Shown here: in pieces, positions 34,743 to 43,657 of the stretch
How the letters are laid out: each line of letters starts with the position of its first letter
How positions within the stretch are numbered: the stretch's first letter is position 1
From: Tropicibacter sp. Alg240-R139
GTDB taxonomy: Bacteria; Pseudomonadota; Alphaproteobacteria; Rhodobacterales; Rhodobacteraceae
Assembly: GCF_900537075.1 (NCBI RefSeq)
Contig: NZ_UNRA01000009.1
Coordinates: 18 to 64,017, forward strand
DNA: 64,000 bases
Direction of reading: 5' to 3'
Notes under the pieces: generated by a model
Told to the model about the DNA's origin: nothing
Seen by the model: the letters and a program-made list of their open reading frames with translations, nothing else
Database searches by the model: none
Translations under genes and position numbers: made by a program

Positions 34743-35557
34743 GGTGTTGTCACATTAACTCCCGGACCGCCAAGGAATGCTGTTTTTTGAAATTCAGGCT
34801 GCTTGAGTGGCGGCATTCCAGGCATCAATTGCTTCGAGGCGGTGATATCGAATTGTTAAGGCGGAGCGGCGGCGAGCGGGGACGCTGAAGCAATTGCGGA
34901 TAGCTGAGTGAGTCGCCACGAACCTTTGCAACCCTCCTGGAGAGCGATGGCCTTGCATCGTCCTTTCCCGCTTTCGGAAAGGGAGATGACTGTTTTCAGC
35001 TCGATTGTTGAGGCCTTTGTGCGACCAATGATCCACACCCGGCGCAACCTCTCGCTTGGCGGCGCCATACGAGCGTAGTTTGTCCGTGATGATCCGCTTA
35101 GGAATGAAACCAAGACGCTTTATCAGGCGACGCAACAGCCGCTTTGCTGCCCGTTTGTCCCGACTCGGTTGGAGGATTTCGTCCAGCATGACGCCATGCT
35201 GATCGACCGCGCGCCAAAGCCAATACTTGCGACCGGAAATTCTCACGGCAACTTCATCCAGATGCCAGACATCACCTGGACGGTTGTGTCTCTGCCGCAG
35301 GTTTCGAGCTACCGCCGACCCGAATTTGATGACCCAACGCCGGACTGTTTCGTAGGACACATCGATCCCGCGCTGCAGCAGCATCTCTTCAACTTCCCGC
35401 AGGCTAAGATTGAAGCGAACGTACAGCCACACCGCGTGCGCGATGATCTGAGGAGGAAATCGGTGACGCTTGTAGCAGATTGATGATGACTTCATCGATG
35501 TCACCTACTTCTAATTGCTGACATGAGCAACCGAACGGCAGCTAACGTGACAACACC
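34743..35557 (-). mobile_element. Complete IS6-family insertion sequence, 815 bp
   Basis: The 18-bp ends GGTGTTGTCACATTAACT (34743-34760) and AGCTAACGTGACAACACC (35540-35557) are inverted repeats with two mismatches. One transposase gene lies inside. The 8 bases flanking each end differ, so there is no target-site duplication and the original junctions have been rearranged. The ends differ from those of the element at 60095. Confidence 0.8.
34794..35495 (-). CDS. IS6-family transposase
   Basis: About 233 residues. The N-terminal RHRFPPQIIAHAVWLYVRFNLSLREVEEMLLQRGIDVSYETVRRWV is a helix-turn-helix region. The DDE domain shows WHLDEVAVRISGRKYWLWRAVD (first Asp), RIITDKLRSYGAAKRE (second Asp) and RAENSHLPFRKRERTM (Glu). 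The frame is intact, so the element may be active. ATG 35495 or GTG 35504 are possible starts. Confidence 0.9.
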   Translation of the reverse strand: MKSSSICYKRHRFPPQIIAHAVWLYVRFNLSLREVEEMLLQRGIDVSYETVRRWVIKFGSAVARNLRQRHNRPGDVWHLDEVAVRISGRKYWLWRAVDQHGVMLDEILQPSRDKRAAKRLLRRLIKRLGFIPKRIITDKLRSYGAAKREVAPGVDHWSHKGLNNRAENSHLPFRKRERTMQGHRSPGGLQRFVATHSAIRNCFSVPARRRSALTIRYHRLEAIDAWNAATQAA

Positions 35558-35606
35558 CTGCAAATTGGTCGGCTTTGAAGCCGTAAGCTGTGCCGCTGGA
35601 TAGAAA

Positions 35607-36893
35607 TCAGTGGGTTCTGACCCCAGAGAATTTGAAGTGTCCTGTTAGCACATTTCTTGCAGCACGTATGCCCTCAAGATGTGCTCCGCTTACTGAGCAT
35701 TGTTGGCTTTGGTGGGATGCTTCGCCAGCGAAGTGTATCCGCTCGGTATGTGGGCAGCCCAGCACCGTTCGCGCCGTGTAGCCCCCCGGATTGGCACCCG
35801 CATATGAGCCGCGCACGTAGGGCTCTTTGCGCCACGCAGTTGCGTGTCCTTTGATGAAGTTCTGTTTGACGGATGTGCCGAAAAAGCCGGTTAGTGTTTC
35901 AAGCGCGTGTTCTATCGCGCTGTCTGGGCCCATCTCCTGCAGATCCCGTGAAAAACTGCCCGAGCTTTCAAAGCTGGTCAGGCCAGTTCCCGAGACGTTG
36001 CACAAAAAGCCTCCTCCGCGCGCCACGCCATGGCTGTCGGGTTCAAGGTGGTAGGTCAGCCAGGTGTCCGAGGGCACGGACAACGTGCCGGGTTGGAAAA
36101 CCAGGCCCGCGTGGTTGTAGTCCCCCATTGTGATCAGTTCAAACGCAGAGCGCCGCTCGGCGTCGAGCGGGGGGTCAAAGCGGATCACATCCTCGGCCAG
36201 GACGCCGACAGAGGCGGTTACGATCACGGCCTGGGCAGAGGTTTTACCGTTGGTAGTCGTAACCTGAATGCCGTCTGGTTTGGCTTTGATGTCCGTCACG
36301 GGGGTGGAGAGCTTTATCGGCAATCCTGTGGCGGTACGGGCGATCAGATGGCCGAACCCTTCGCGGCAGAACCAATCATCTCCGCCTTCCCATGCATCCA
36401 AGTCACGCAAAGATGTGTCTGGTAGATCTCGCGCAAGCGACAGCGCAAAAGTCATTGCTGCAGTGAAAGACCAAGGACCCTTGTCTACAAAGATATCCGC
36501 CAGAGACCGGTCTGTGGAATTGCCGGAGTGTTCCTCAGCTTCGCGATCCACTTGGGCCGCTTTTGTGACCGCAGCTTGGATTTCATCCACTTCATCCCAA
36601 AGAACGGCGTCATCCTCTAGCCCGGATGTCATGCCATTGTCGGGGGCAGGGTACAGGTCAAGGCCGAGGTTCAATCCGGGTGCCTTGAGAGCATTGGCGT
36701 GTTCCGCGTGCAGCCAGTGCGCGCCCATGTCAAAGGGGACGCCAAAGATGCTCGTGTCTGTATGTGTGCGGCCGCCGACGCGGTCCGAGGCTTCGATGCA
36801 GATGACCGAAAGTCCGACGGATACAAGCGTTTGCGTGGCTGCCAGGCCTGCTGCGCCTGCGCCGACGACGATAACGTCATAGTCCGTGGTCAT
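35607..36893 (-). CDS. FAD-dependent amine oxidase
   Basis: 428 residues. The Rossmann GAGAAG is at 11-16, with IEASDRVGGRTHT near 35. GSYAGANPGGYTARTVLG and FAGEASHQSQQCSVSGAHLEGIRAA form the C-terminal flavin-monoamine-oxidase signature. Such enzymes oxidise primary or secondary amines, including polyamines, to aldehydes and H2O2. It ends the island side closest to the IS6, downstream of and co-directional with the Rieske gene. Its substrate may be the amine released by demethylation. Confidence 0.85.
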   Translation of the reverse strand: MTTDYDVIVVGAGAAGLAATQTLVSVGLSVICIEASDRVGGRTHTDTSIFGVPFDMGAHWLHAEHANALKAPGLNLGLDLYPAPDNGMTSGLEDDAVLWDEVDEIQAAVTKAAQVDREAEEHSGNSTDRSLADIFVDKGPWSFTAAMTFALSLARDLPDTSLRDLDAWEGGDDWFCREGFGHLIARTATGLPIKLSTPVTDIKAKPDGIQVTTTNGKTSAQAVIVTASVGVLAEDVIRFDPPLDAERRSAFELITMGDYNHAGLVFQPGTLSVPSDTWLTYHLEPDSHGVARGGGFLCNVSGTGLTSFESSGSFSRDLQEMGPDSAIEHALETLTGFFGTSVKQNFIKGHATAWRKEPYVRGSYAGANPGGYTARTVLGCPHTERIHFAGEASHQSQQCSVSGAHLEGIRAARNVLTGHFKFSGVRTH

Positions 36894-36967
36894 CCGATGG
36901 CTCTCCGGTGTTCATTATTGCGGTGGCTGTGTTGGCGGCGGTTTGATGCGAGTCGATTGTTTGCACG

Positions 36968-37216
36968 TCAGGTAAAGCCAAGTGCAAACTCTGAAACATC
37001 GATGCCTTCATATTTGGCAAGGTCAATTGGATCTTCGGCGTCGAATTTGCTGCACCGGCGATAGATCTCCAGTAGGTCAGCCGACATCATGTTGGCCTGA
37101 TAGAAGAACATTGCAGCGGCATAGCGCGTGGATCCGGATCCGAGTTCACCGACTTTTGCAAACAGAAGTTTTCTTTGGTGTTCGTTTTCCGAGTTTTGCG
37201 TCGAGGCCTTGGTCAC
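36968..37216 (-). CDS. Small unknown protein coupled to the Rieske oxygenase gene
   Basis: 82 residues, soluble and mostly helical, with no recognised domain (LLFAKVGELGSGSTRYAAAMFFYQANMMSADLLEIYRRCSKF). Its GTG overlaps the Rieske oxygenase stop by 4 bp, so it is almost certainly made with it. A partner or accessory role for the oxygenase is an inference from coupling. The real amine-oxidase start lies 75 bp downstream. Confidence 0.65.
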   Translation of the reverse strand: MTKASTQNSENEHQRKLLFAKVGELGSGSTRYAAAMFFYQANMMSADLLEIYRRCSKFDAEDPIDLAKYEGIDVSEFALGFT

Positions 37217-38418
37217 TGATCAGGCGCACCCGTCATGGAGGCGTTCAGCGCAGCCAACCCATCCTCGTCCGGTGCGGTTTCAACATTGTATATCGGGAGG
37301 ACCCGCCGCAGGTGATCGTGATGAGAGCGCACGCCGTACTCCAGATCGGATAGGTAGAACCCTTCGAACGCCTCTGATTGCATGGATTCATTTGACCAGA
37401 CTGTCAGTTGAATGTCCTCTTCTACGGTTTCCCGGTCAATGCGCGCGGCAAGGTATCGCGCGGCTCTTTGCTGGCGATCTTCGACGGGGTTGCGATACGT
37501 GGCGCTGCGAAGGATCGACTTGTCGGTGGAAACCGGAAACTCCTGATAAAACAGAGTTGTCTCTGGCGTAACGGCAATCACTGCGTTTGGGAAAATCCCA
37601 TAGTACAGCCAGGTTTTGTGCAGATGTTCAGGCAAATGCGGTTGAGGTTTTGTGAATTTCTTGTAGTTGCGAACAGCCCATCTGCGCCCTTTGGTCGGGG
37701 TAAAGCGCCCGTCCGAGCGCGAGACGCCGTCAACATACGGTTCATCGGCGTAGGTAAAGCCATAGAGGTCCTGGAGCGCGGGGTGCGCCAGTGGAACATG
37801 GTACCCTTCGTTGTCCACGTCTCGGATCGATTTCCAGTTCACGGGCGTTTCTTCGGTCCAAATGCCGTCCGTTGGGACGTGCTCGGCCATCCTGTAGGCG
37901 GAAAGTTCCTGCTCCATTGGCGCCAAAAGTTCTGCGACAGAGGGTTGAGGGCCAGGTTTGAAGCGCACAAAGACGAAACCGTGCCAGACCTCCATCTCAA
38001 GGGGTTTCAAGCCAAATTCGTGCTTATCCAGTTGAGGGAATGACTCGGGGCGTGCAGCGCCTCGAAGGGTGCCATCAAGATTGTAGACCCACCCATGAAA
38101 CGGGCAAACCAAGGCGTTTGTGCATTTTCCCTGTTCCTTGGCAACAAGGCGCGAGCCGCGATGGCGGCAAATGTTAAGGTAGGCGCGCACTTCGGATGTG
38201 TCGTCTCGAAGAATGATCGCGCGTTCGCCGCACATGTCGAAGCACTGGAAGCTGCCAACCTCGGGGACGTCAGAGACATGGCATGCGATTTGCCAATGCG
38301 TTTTGAACAACTCGCTTTGCTCCAAATCCAATAGAGCGGGGCTGTGATAACACCAGCCCGGCAAACCGCGGCGATCCCAATCCCCAGGGATTTCGGTGTT
38401 TCGTGCATGATCACGCAT
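37213..38418 (-). CDS. Rieske non-haem iron oxygenase, alpha subunit (betaine-demethylase-like)
   Basis: 401 residues. The Rieske [2Fe-2S] site CRHRGSRLVAKEQGKCTNALVCPFHGW is near residue 88, and the mononuclear iron site DVDNEGYHVPLAHP near residue 205. The overall pattern is like the oxygenases acting on stachydrine, glycine betaine or carnitine rather than the aromatic ring hydroxylases. It would O-oxidise an N-methyl group, releasing formaldehyde. No ferredoxin reductase partner gene is in the window. It heads a three-gene minus-strand unit, divergent from the ABC transporter. Confidence 0.85.
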   Translation of the reverse strand: MRDHARNTEIPGDWDRRGLPGWCYHSPALLDLEQSELFKTHWQIACHVSDVPEVGSFQCFDMCGERAIILRDDTSEVRAYLNICRHRGSRLVAKEQGKCTNALVCPFHGWVYNLDGTLRGAARPESFPQLDKHEFGLKPLEMEVWHGFVFVRFKPGPQPSVAELLAPMEQELSAYRMAEHVPTDGIWTEETPVNWKSIRDVDNEGYHVPLAHPALQDLYGFTYADEPYVDGVSRSDGRFTPTKGRRWAVRNYKKFTKPQPHLPEHLHKTWLYYGIFPNAVIAVTPETTLFYQEFPVSTDKSILRSATYRNPVEDRQQRAARYLAARIDRETVEEDIQLTVWSNESMQSEAFEGFYLSDLEYGVRSHHDHLRRVLPIYNVETAPDEDGLAALNASMTGAPDQ

Positions 38419-38572
38419 TTGCAGAGTCCGTTATGGTTTGGCTTTCGGTCGATTTGGCTTGAAGGGGCGGGTGAGGCTGGCCTGACGTGCCAAGAGCTTT
38501 TTGGCGAGACTCGCTGCCCTTCAGTTGGGTCTAGGTGTCTCTCAATTTTTCTGCTCAGTCAACTGCCTCTGA

Positions 38573-38588
38573 CTGAATGGCTATTCAG
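38573..38588. promoter_or_regulatory. BetI-like operator A
   Basis: CTGAATGGCTATTCAG is an almost symmetric 16-bp site (7-bp arms), on the Rieske side of the divergent promoter. Similar sites are at 38742, 46182 and 56760. Confidence 0.6.
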
Positions 38589-38741
38589 AAGAGTGATTCT
38601 TGCGGCCGATCGGTCGGCAGCTGCAACGTAAGAGCTTAGGCAATTTATTTGAAATATTCCGCAGAAATTGACTGTGTTTGCTGGAAAGGTTGATTTGGGT
38701 ACACCTTTCATTGACACGCGCAAATTCATGCGGCTACCGTT

Positions 38742-38757
38742 CTGAATGGTCAGTCAG
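38742..38757. promoter_or_regulatory. BetI-like operator B (weaker)
   Basis: CTGAATGGTCAGTCAG matches the left half of the shared site and most of the right half, 120 bp upstream of the substrate-binding protein gene. Confidence 0.45.
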
Positions 38758-38877
38758 ATAGTTTTGATGGGCGCGACGTTCGACACAAGAACCACTCGGA
38801 AGGGAGCTCTCGGGTCATTCAGTCATCAAAACATATGGACTAACCGCAGTCATCGCTCAGGGAGAGGAAGCGAAGCC

Positions 38878-39987
38878 ATGAATTCAGTCAGAAAAGCCAT
38901 CGGGATATCCGTGCTGGCCGCATCGTCCACGGCGATCTCGGGTGCAGCAATTGCTCAAGAGCGCGTGTTGAAGGTTACGAATTGGGGGGAATACATCGCA
39001 GAAGACACAATCGCAAACTTTGAAAAGGAATACGGCATCAAGGTCATCTACGACCCGTATGACTCGGCCGAAGCGATTGATGCAAAGCTGCTTGCGGGCA
39101 GCAGCGGCTATGACGTTGTAAGCCACGCTGGCAGTGACACGGCACGGCTGATCAAAGCGGGTATCGTCGCGCCGCTGGACGTGACCAAGCTGGACAACCT
39201 TGCGAACATTGATCCCGCTATCATGGGGCAGTTGGCAAGCGAATGGGATCCAGACAACAAGCATTTCATCCCGTATATGTGGGGAACACACGGCGTCACC
39301 TATAATGAGGCGCTGGTGAAAGAGACCTATCCGGATGCTCCGATCGGTACGATGGACATGGTGTTTGATCCGGCGCACATGAAAGAGTTGGCGAAATGCG
39401 GGGTCTCTTTCCTGGACTCACCGGGTGACATCATTCCTATGGCTTTGGCGCACATGGGATTGGACCCCAACTCCACCAACAAGGAAGATTACGAGAAGGT
39501 CGGCGCGATGCTGGCCGAGGTACGTCCGTACATCAAAACCTTTGACAACTACGCCTATCAACGGATGCCTCAGAAAGAATTTTGCGTATCCACCACTTGG
39601 GGTCCCGACGGCCTGCTGGCCATGTCTGGCGCAGAGGAAGCTGATACAGGCGTGGTTCTGGACTTCTTCCTGCCTGAAGGCGAGCGCCGGGCACAGCTTT
39701 GGATTGACGGTTGGTTGATCCCGGCGGATGCGGCCAACAAGGAAGACGCGCATCTGTTCCTGAACTACATGATGCGTCCCGAAGTGGCGGCCAACGACAG
39801 CAACTTTACCTGGTATGCCACGGCTAACCTGACCGCCAAGCCAATGGTTGACGAGGCGGTGACGTCCAGCCCCGCAGCGTTCCCAACGTCGGATCAGGTG
39901 GCCAAGATGTACACTACCGCAGTTCTGCCGCCAAAGGTCGAGCGTTTGCAGACCCGGACCTGGACGGACTTCAAAGCCGGAAACTAA
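38878..39987 (+). CDS. Polyamine-type periplasmic substrate-binding protein (PotF/PotD-like)
   Basis: 369 residues with a signal peptide cleaved after AIAQ (about residue 25). The mature part begins RVLKVTNWGEYIAEDTIANFEKEYGIKVIYDPYD, as in PotF/PotD proteins. ATG 38878 has a strong GGGAGAGGAAG site; the longer upstream frame is discarded. It binds the importer's ligand, perhaps a polyamine or betaine. It is separated by a stem-loop from the ATPase gene. Confidence 0.9.
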   Translation: MNSVRKAIGISVLAASSTAISGAAIAQERVLKVTNWGEYIAEDTIANFEKEYGIKVIYDPYDSAEAIDAKLLAGSSGYDVVSHAGSDTARLIKAGIVAPLDVTKLDNLANIDPAIMGQLASEWDPDNKHFIPYMWGTHGVTYNEALVKETYPDAPIGTMDMVFDPAHMKELAKCGVSFLDSPGDIIPMALAHMGLDPNSTNKEDYEKVGAMLAEVRPYIKTFDNYAYQRMPQKEFCVSTTWGPDGLLAMSGAEEADTGVVLDFFLPEGERRAQLWIDGWLIPADAANKEDAHLFLNYMMRPEVAANDSNFTWYATANLTAKPMVDEAVTSSPAAFPTSDQVAKMYTTAVLPPKVERLQTRTWTDFKAGN

Positions 39988-40003
39988 CTCACTCACGGCA
40001 AAG

Positions 40004-40040
40004 CTGGCAGCAGCGCCCAAATTCAGGGTGCTGCTGCCGG
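40004..40040 (+). promoter_or_regulatory. Stem-loop between the substrate-binding protein and ATPase genes
   Basis: A 15-bp stem, with two G-T pairs, formed by 40004-40018 and 40026-40040 around a 7-base loop, 17 bp after the stop. It is not followed by a clean T-run, so it likely stabilises the upstream mRNA or attenuates the downstream genes, as with livK. Confidence 0.7.
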
Positions 40041-40074
40041 TCCGACTATTTTCAGGCAGACTGCGAGGCCCACT

Positions 40075-41217
40075 TTGACCGTTTCTTCACCTTCCGGTGC
40101 AGCGCCCTGGCTTGACCAGAATGAACAACAGCCTTTGGTTCAAATCAAAGGCGTCACCAAGAAGTACGGCGAGGTTACAGCCGTCGATAATGTCGATCTA
40201 GACATCTACCCGGGCGAGCTTTTCTGCCTTTTGGGGGGTTCTGGCTGCGGGAAATCCACCCTGTTGCGGATGCTTGCCGGGTTCGAGGACCTGAACGGGG
40301 GTTCGATCACGATCGACGGTGTCGATATGGCGAATGTTCCTGCCTATGAGCGGCCAACCAACATGATGTTCCAAAGCTATGCTTTGTTCCCGCATATGAC
40401 CGTGGAAAAGAACGTGGCGTTTGGGCTGGAGCAGGATCAAGTTCCCAAATTCGACATCGCGGATCGGGTGCATGACATTCTCAAGCTTGTGGAATTGGAG
40501 GACTTCAAAAAGCGAAAGCCCAAGCAATTGTCCGGTGGGCAACGGCAGCGCGTCGCCTTGGCGCGGGCCTTGGTGAAGCGCCCAAAGCTGTTGCTGTTGG
40601 ACGAACCCTTGGCCGCATTGGACAAGAAGCTGCGCAAACAGACGCAGTTCGAGCTGGCCAATATTCAAGAAAAAGTGGGCGTCACATTCATCGTCGTGAC
40701 CCACGATCAGGAAGAGGCGATGACATTGTCGTCACGCATGGCGGTCATGGATGCCGGGCGGTTTCAGCAGATCGGGACACCGACCGAGATTTATGAATTC
40801 CCCGAATCCCGCTTTGTTGCGGATTTCATTGGGTCCGCCAATATATTCGAGGGTCGCGTAACCGAGGATGGGGCGGATCACGTGCGGGTGCAGACCGAGT
40901 TTTGCGAGGTTTATATTGATCACGGTCATTCGGTGAAGGTCGGCAGCAAGATCTGGGTTGCCTTGAGGCCCGAGAAAATTCGTATCACCAAAACAGAAGA
41001 GGCGGCGATAGGTCCCAATCAAGTCTCGGCAGTGATTGATGATATCGGGTATCTGGGAGAGACGTCGATTTACAAGGTCGCGCTGCCCAATGGGGACATC
41101 TTCGATGTGACACGGCCCAATCAAACGCGTCCTACGCATGCCACGCAGCAGATCACTTGGGAGGACAAGGTAAACATCAGTTGGGAATCCTCCAGCACCA
41201 TGTTGCTGAGCAAATGA
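40075..41217 (+). CDS. Polyamine-type ABC transporter ATP-binding protein (PotA/PotG-like)
   Basis: 380 residues. Walker A GGSGCGKST is near 54, the Q-loop MMFQSYALFPHMT near 101, the signature QLSGGQRQRVALARAL near 155 and Walker B LLLLDEPLAALDKK near 178. A C-terminal TOBE domain follows. The start is TTG 40075 with weak local support; later in-frame starts are not excluded. The stop overlaps the next ATG by 4 bp. Confidence 0.9.
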   Translation: MTVSSPSGAAPWLDQNEQQPLVQIKGVTKKYGEVTAVDNVDLDIYPGELFCLLGGSGCGKSTLLRMLAGFEDLNGGSITIDGVDMANVPAYERPTNMMFQSYALFPHMTVEKNVAFGLEQDQVPKFDIADRVHDILKLVELEDFKKRKPKQLSGGQRQRVALARALVKRPKLLLLDEPLAALDKKLRKQTQFELANIQEKVGVTFIVVTHDQEEAMTLSSRMAVMDAGRFQQIGTPTEIYEFPESRFVADFIGSANIFEGRVTEDGADHVRVQTEFCEVYIDHGHSVKVGSKIWVALRPEKIRITKTEEAAIGPNQVSAVIDDIGYLGETSIYKVALPNGDIFDVTRPNQTRPTHATQQITWEDKVNISWESSSTMLLSK

Positions 41218-42167
41218 CGGATGTTTCTCACAAACCCTCGCCGACCAGTCAGGGATCATTTGTGTCCCTGGTGATGCGTCGCATCCAAAGCCACTGGCGC
41301 CAGATCATCACCGTCATCCCGTTTTTCTGGCTACTTTTCTTCTTTCTCGCTCCGTTCTTTATCGTGGCTAAAATCAGCTTGGCGGAGCTTGCCATTGCCA
41401 GCCCTCCATTCACGAAGCTGGTCGAATGGACTGACAGCGGGATCGTCACGATCCGGCTGGTTTTTGATAACTTTGTCTACATCTGGGAAGACAGCCTTTA
41501 CTTTGACACCTACGTCAACTCGCTGAAGATCTCGATAACTTCGACCCTTTTGTGCCTCTTGTTCGGCTACCCCATTGCGTATGCAATTGTACGCTCGGGG
41601 CCGGTGGCGAAGCCGCTTTTGCTGTTTGCGATCATCTTGCCGTTTTGGACTTCATTCCTGTTGCGCGTCTATTCTTGGATGGGGCTGCTCGCCGATCAGG
41701 GGACAATCAACAACCTGTTGATCGCGCTTGGGATCATCGATGAACCGATCCGGATGCTCTATACCGAATTCGCGGTCTACATCGGGATTGTTTATACCTA
41801 TATGCCGTTCATGATCCTGCCGCTTTATGCGACGATGGAAAAGTTGGACAACAGCTTGAACGAAGCCGCGGCAGATCTTGGATCGCGGCCCGCAAACACG
41901 TTCTTCAAGATTACACTGCCGCTGACGATGCCGGGGATCATTGCGGGGTCTTTGCTGGTCTTTATCCCGGCGACAGGAGAGTACGTCATTCCCGATCTGT
42001 TGGGCGGCGGCAATGTACAGATGATCGGGCGCGTGTTGTTCAACGAATTTTCCCGAAACAGCGATTGGCCTGTGGCTGCGGCCGTTGCCATCGTCCTGCT
42101 GTTCATTCTGGTCTTGCCGATCATGGTGTTTCAGTATTTCCAGGGCAAAGCGTCGGAGGAGCAGTAG
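41214..42167 (+). CDS. Polyamine-type ABC transporter permease (PotB/PotH-like)
   Basis: 317 residues with six membrane segments and the EAA loop EAAADLGSRPANTFFKITLPLTMPGI near residue 220. ATG 41214 overlaps the ATPase stop (ATGA), so the earlier in-frame start at 41157 is rejected. It forms the membrane channel together with the next gene, whose ATG follows its stop directly. Confidence 0.9.
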   Translation: MTDVSHKPSPTSQGSFVSLVMRRIQSHWRQIITVIPFFWLLFFFLAPFFIVAKISLAELAIASPPFTKLVEWTDSGIVTIRLVFDNFVYIWEDSLYFDTYVNSLKISITSTLLCLLFGYPIAYAIVRSGPVAKPLLLFAIILPFWTSFLLRVYSWMGLLADQGTINNLLIALGIIDEPIRMLYTEFAVYIGIVYTYMPFMILPLYATMEKLDNSLNEAAADLGSRPANTFFKITLPLTMPGIIAGSLLVFIPATGEYVIPDLLGGGNVQMIGRVLFNEFSRNSDWPVAAAVAIVLLFILVLPIMVFQYFQGKASEEQ

Positions 42168-43010
42168 ATGTACGGTAAACGTTCACGCTTTTTGACGATT
42201 ATGCTGACCCTGGGATTGGCGTTCTTCTATATTCCGATGGTCCTGTTGGTGATCTATTCGTTCAACCACTCAAAGCTTGTGCCGGTGTGGGGCGGTTGGT
42301 CCTTGCGGTGGTACTATGAGTTGTTTCAGTCACCTGAAGTCTGGCAGGCTGTGTCCCTGAGTTTGCAGATTGCTGTAGTCAACGCGACCTTTGCAACGGC
42401 CCTTGGAACCTTGGCCGGGTTGGCGATGGTCCGATTTGGCAGGTTCAGGGGGCGGACCCTTTTTGGTGGGATGTTGGTTGCCCCCCTGGTGATGCCCGAG
42501 GTGATCACCGGGCTTTCATTGCTCGTTTTCTTCATCTCGCTCAATCAGTTGATCGGCTGGCCTGCAGAACGTGGGTTTGCCACGATCACCATCGCGCATA
42601 TCACCTTTTCCATGGCCTATGTGGCCGTCACCATTCAGGCGCGACTGACCGGTATGGGCCAAACGTTGGAGGAGGCGGCTGCTGATCTGGGCGCGAAGCC
42701 GTTCAAGGTTCTGACCGCGATCACCATCCCGCAATTGACGCCAGCGTTGATCTCGGGCTGGCTTCTTGCCTTCACGTTGTCGTTGGATGACCTGGTGATT
42801 GCCAGTTTCGTGACCGGCCCCGGCGCAAACACCTTGCCAATTCTGATCTTTTCACGCATTCGACTAGGCCTCAGGCCGGATATCAACGCGCTTGCGACCA
42901 TCATGATTCTTGTAATCGCCATCTGTGTCGCAATCGCTGCCATCGTGATGTTCCGGCAGCAAAGAGCGGATATGTTGGATCGGCAGATGGCCGAGCGAGA
43001 GGAGGGGTAA
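42168..43010 (+). CDS. Polyamine-type ABC transporter permease (PotC/PotI-like)
   Basis: 280 residues, six membrane segments, the EAA loop EEAAADLGAKPFKVLTAITIPQLTPALI near residue 165, and LAFTLSLDDLVIASFVTGPGANTLP, a PotC-type segment. It completes the importer. The TetR/BetI gene starts 1 bp after its stop, so the regulator is transcribed with the transporter. Confidence 0.9.
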   Translation: MYGKRSRFLTIMLTLGLAFFYIPMVLLVIYSFNHSKLVPVWGGWSLRWYYELFQSPEVWQAVSLSLQIAVVNATFATALGTLAGLAMVRFGRFRGRTLFGGMLVAPLVMPEVITGLSLLVFFISLNQLIGWPAERGFATITIAHITFSMAYVAVTIQARLTGMGQTLEEAAADLGAKPFKVLTAITIPQLTPALISGWLLAFTLSLDDLVIASFVTGPGANTLPILIFSRIRLGLRPDINALATIMILVIAICVAIAAIVMFRQQRADMLDRQMAEREEG

Positions 43011-43011
43011 A

Positions 43012-43644
43012 GTGGAGGCCAAAGAGCTTCAGAAGAAACGTCGAACTGAGCCCCCTGAAGTCCGCCGGTTACAGCTGATCATGGCTGCGATTGGTTCAAT
43101 CGCGAAACGCGGGTTTTCGGATACGACACTCAAACATGTCACCGAAGCGGCGAACCTATCGCATGGCGTGGTCAACTATCACTTTGCCAGCAAAGAGGCG
43201 CTTTACGATGCGGCCTTGGGGTTCCTTGCGCAGGAGCATTATGAAAACTGGCTGAAGTACTATGATGAGGCAGAGCCGACACCGGCGCATCGGTTGGTGG
43301 CCATTGTCAACGCGGATTTTGACAAAAGCATCTGCACGCACAAGCGGCTGGCCGTGTGGTTCGCATTCTGGGGGCAGGCAAAGTATCGCCCGAACTATCT
43401 GAAGATTCACAATAAATACGACAACGAGCGGTATGATCGTATCCTGCGATTGTGCGGTGAGCTGATTGCCGAGGGCGGCTATGACGACCTTGATGCAGAC
43501 AAAACGGCCCGCGCGGTCGAGGCGATGTCGGACGGGGCGTGGCTGAGTTTGGTGCTGTATCCCAAGGTGGCGGATCGGCGGGAATTCAGAGATGTTTGCC
43601 AGCTTTCACTGTCGCGGTTCTTCCCCAGGCACTTCCCGCTGTAA
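43012..43644 (+). CDS. TetR-family regulator, BetI-like (1)
   Basis: 210 residues. The TetR helix-turn-helix is at about 20-65 (IMAAIGSIAKRGFSDTTLKHVTEAANLSHGVVNYHFASKEAL), and the C-terminal domain shows the BetI-type KRLAVWFAFWGQAKYRPNY. BetI-like proteins sense choline-type quaternary amines in known cases. It starts with GTG 43012. It is probably one of the proteins that binds the shared TGAATG..CATTCA operators, including the two upstream of its own operon. Confidence 0.88.
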   Translation: MEAKELQKKRRTEPPEVRRLQLIMAAIGSIAKRGFSDTTLKHVTEAANLSHGVVNYHFASKEALYDAALGFLAQEHYENWLKYYDEAEPTPAHRLVAIVNADFDKSICTHKRLAVWFAFWGQAKYRPNYLKIHNKYDNERYDRILRLCGELIAEGGYDDLDADKTARAVEAMSDGAWLSLVLYPKVADRREFRDVCQLSLSRFFPRHFPL

Positions 43645-43657
43645 GGGTGGTACCAGA

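Larger units (their letters stand above)
38419..38877. promoter_or_regulatory. Divergent regulatory region between Rieske gene and ABC transporter
   Basis: 459 bp without a gene. It holds two BetI-like operators (38573-38588 and 38742-38757), one nearer each of the two divergent transcription units. Confidence 0.6.

Noticed and set aside
37128-38043. Plus-strand frames opposite the Rieske gene
   Set aside because: They are antisense to a gene with clear Rieske and iron-site motifs.
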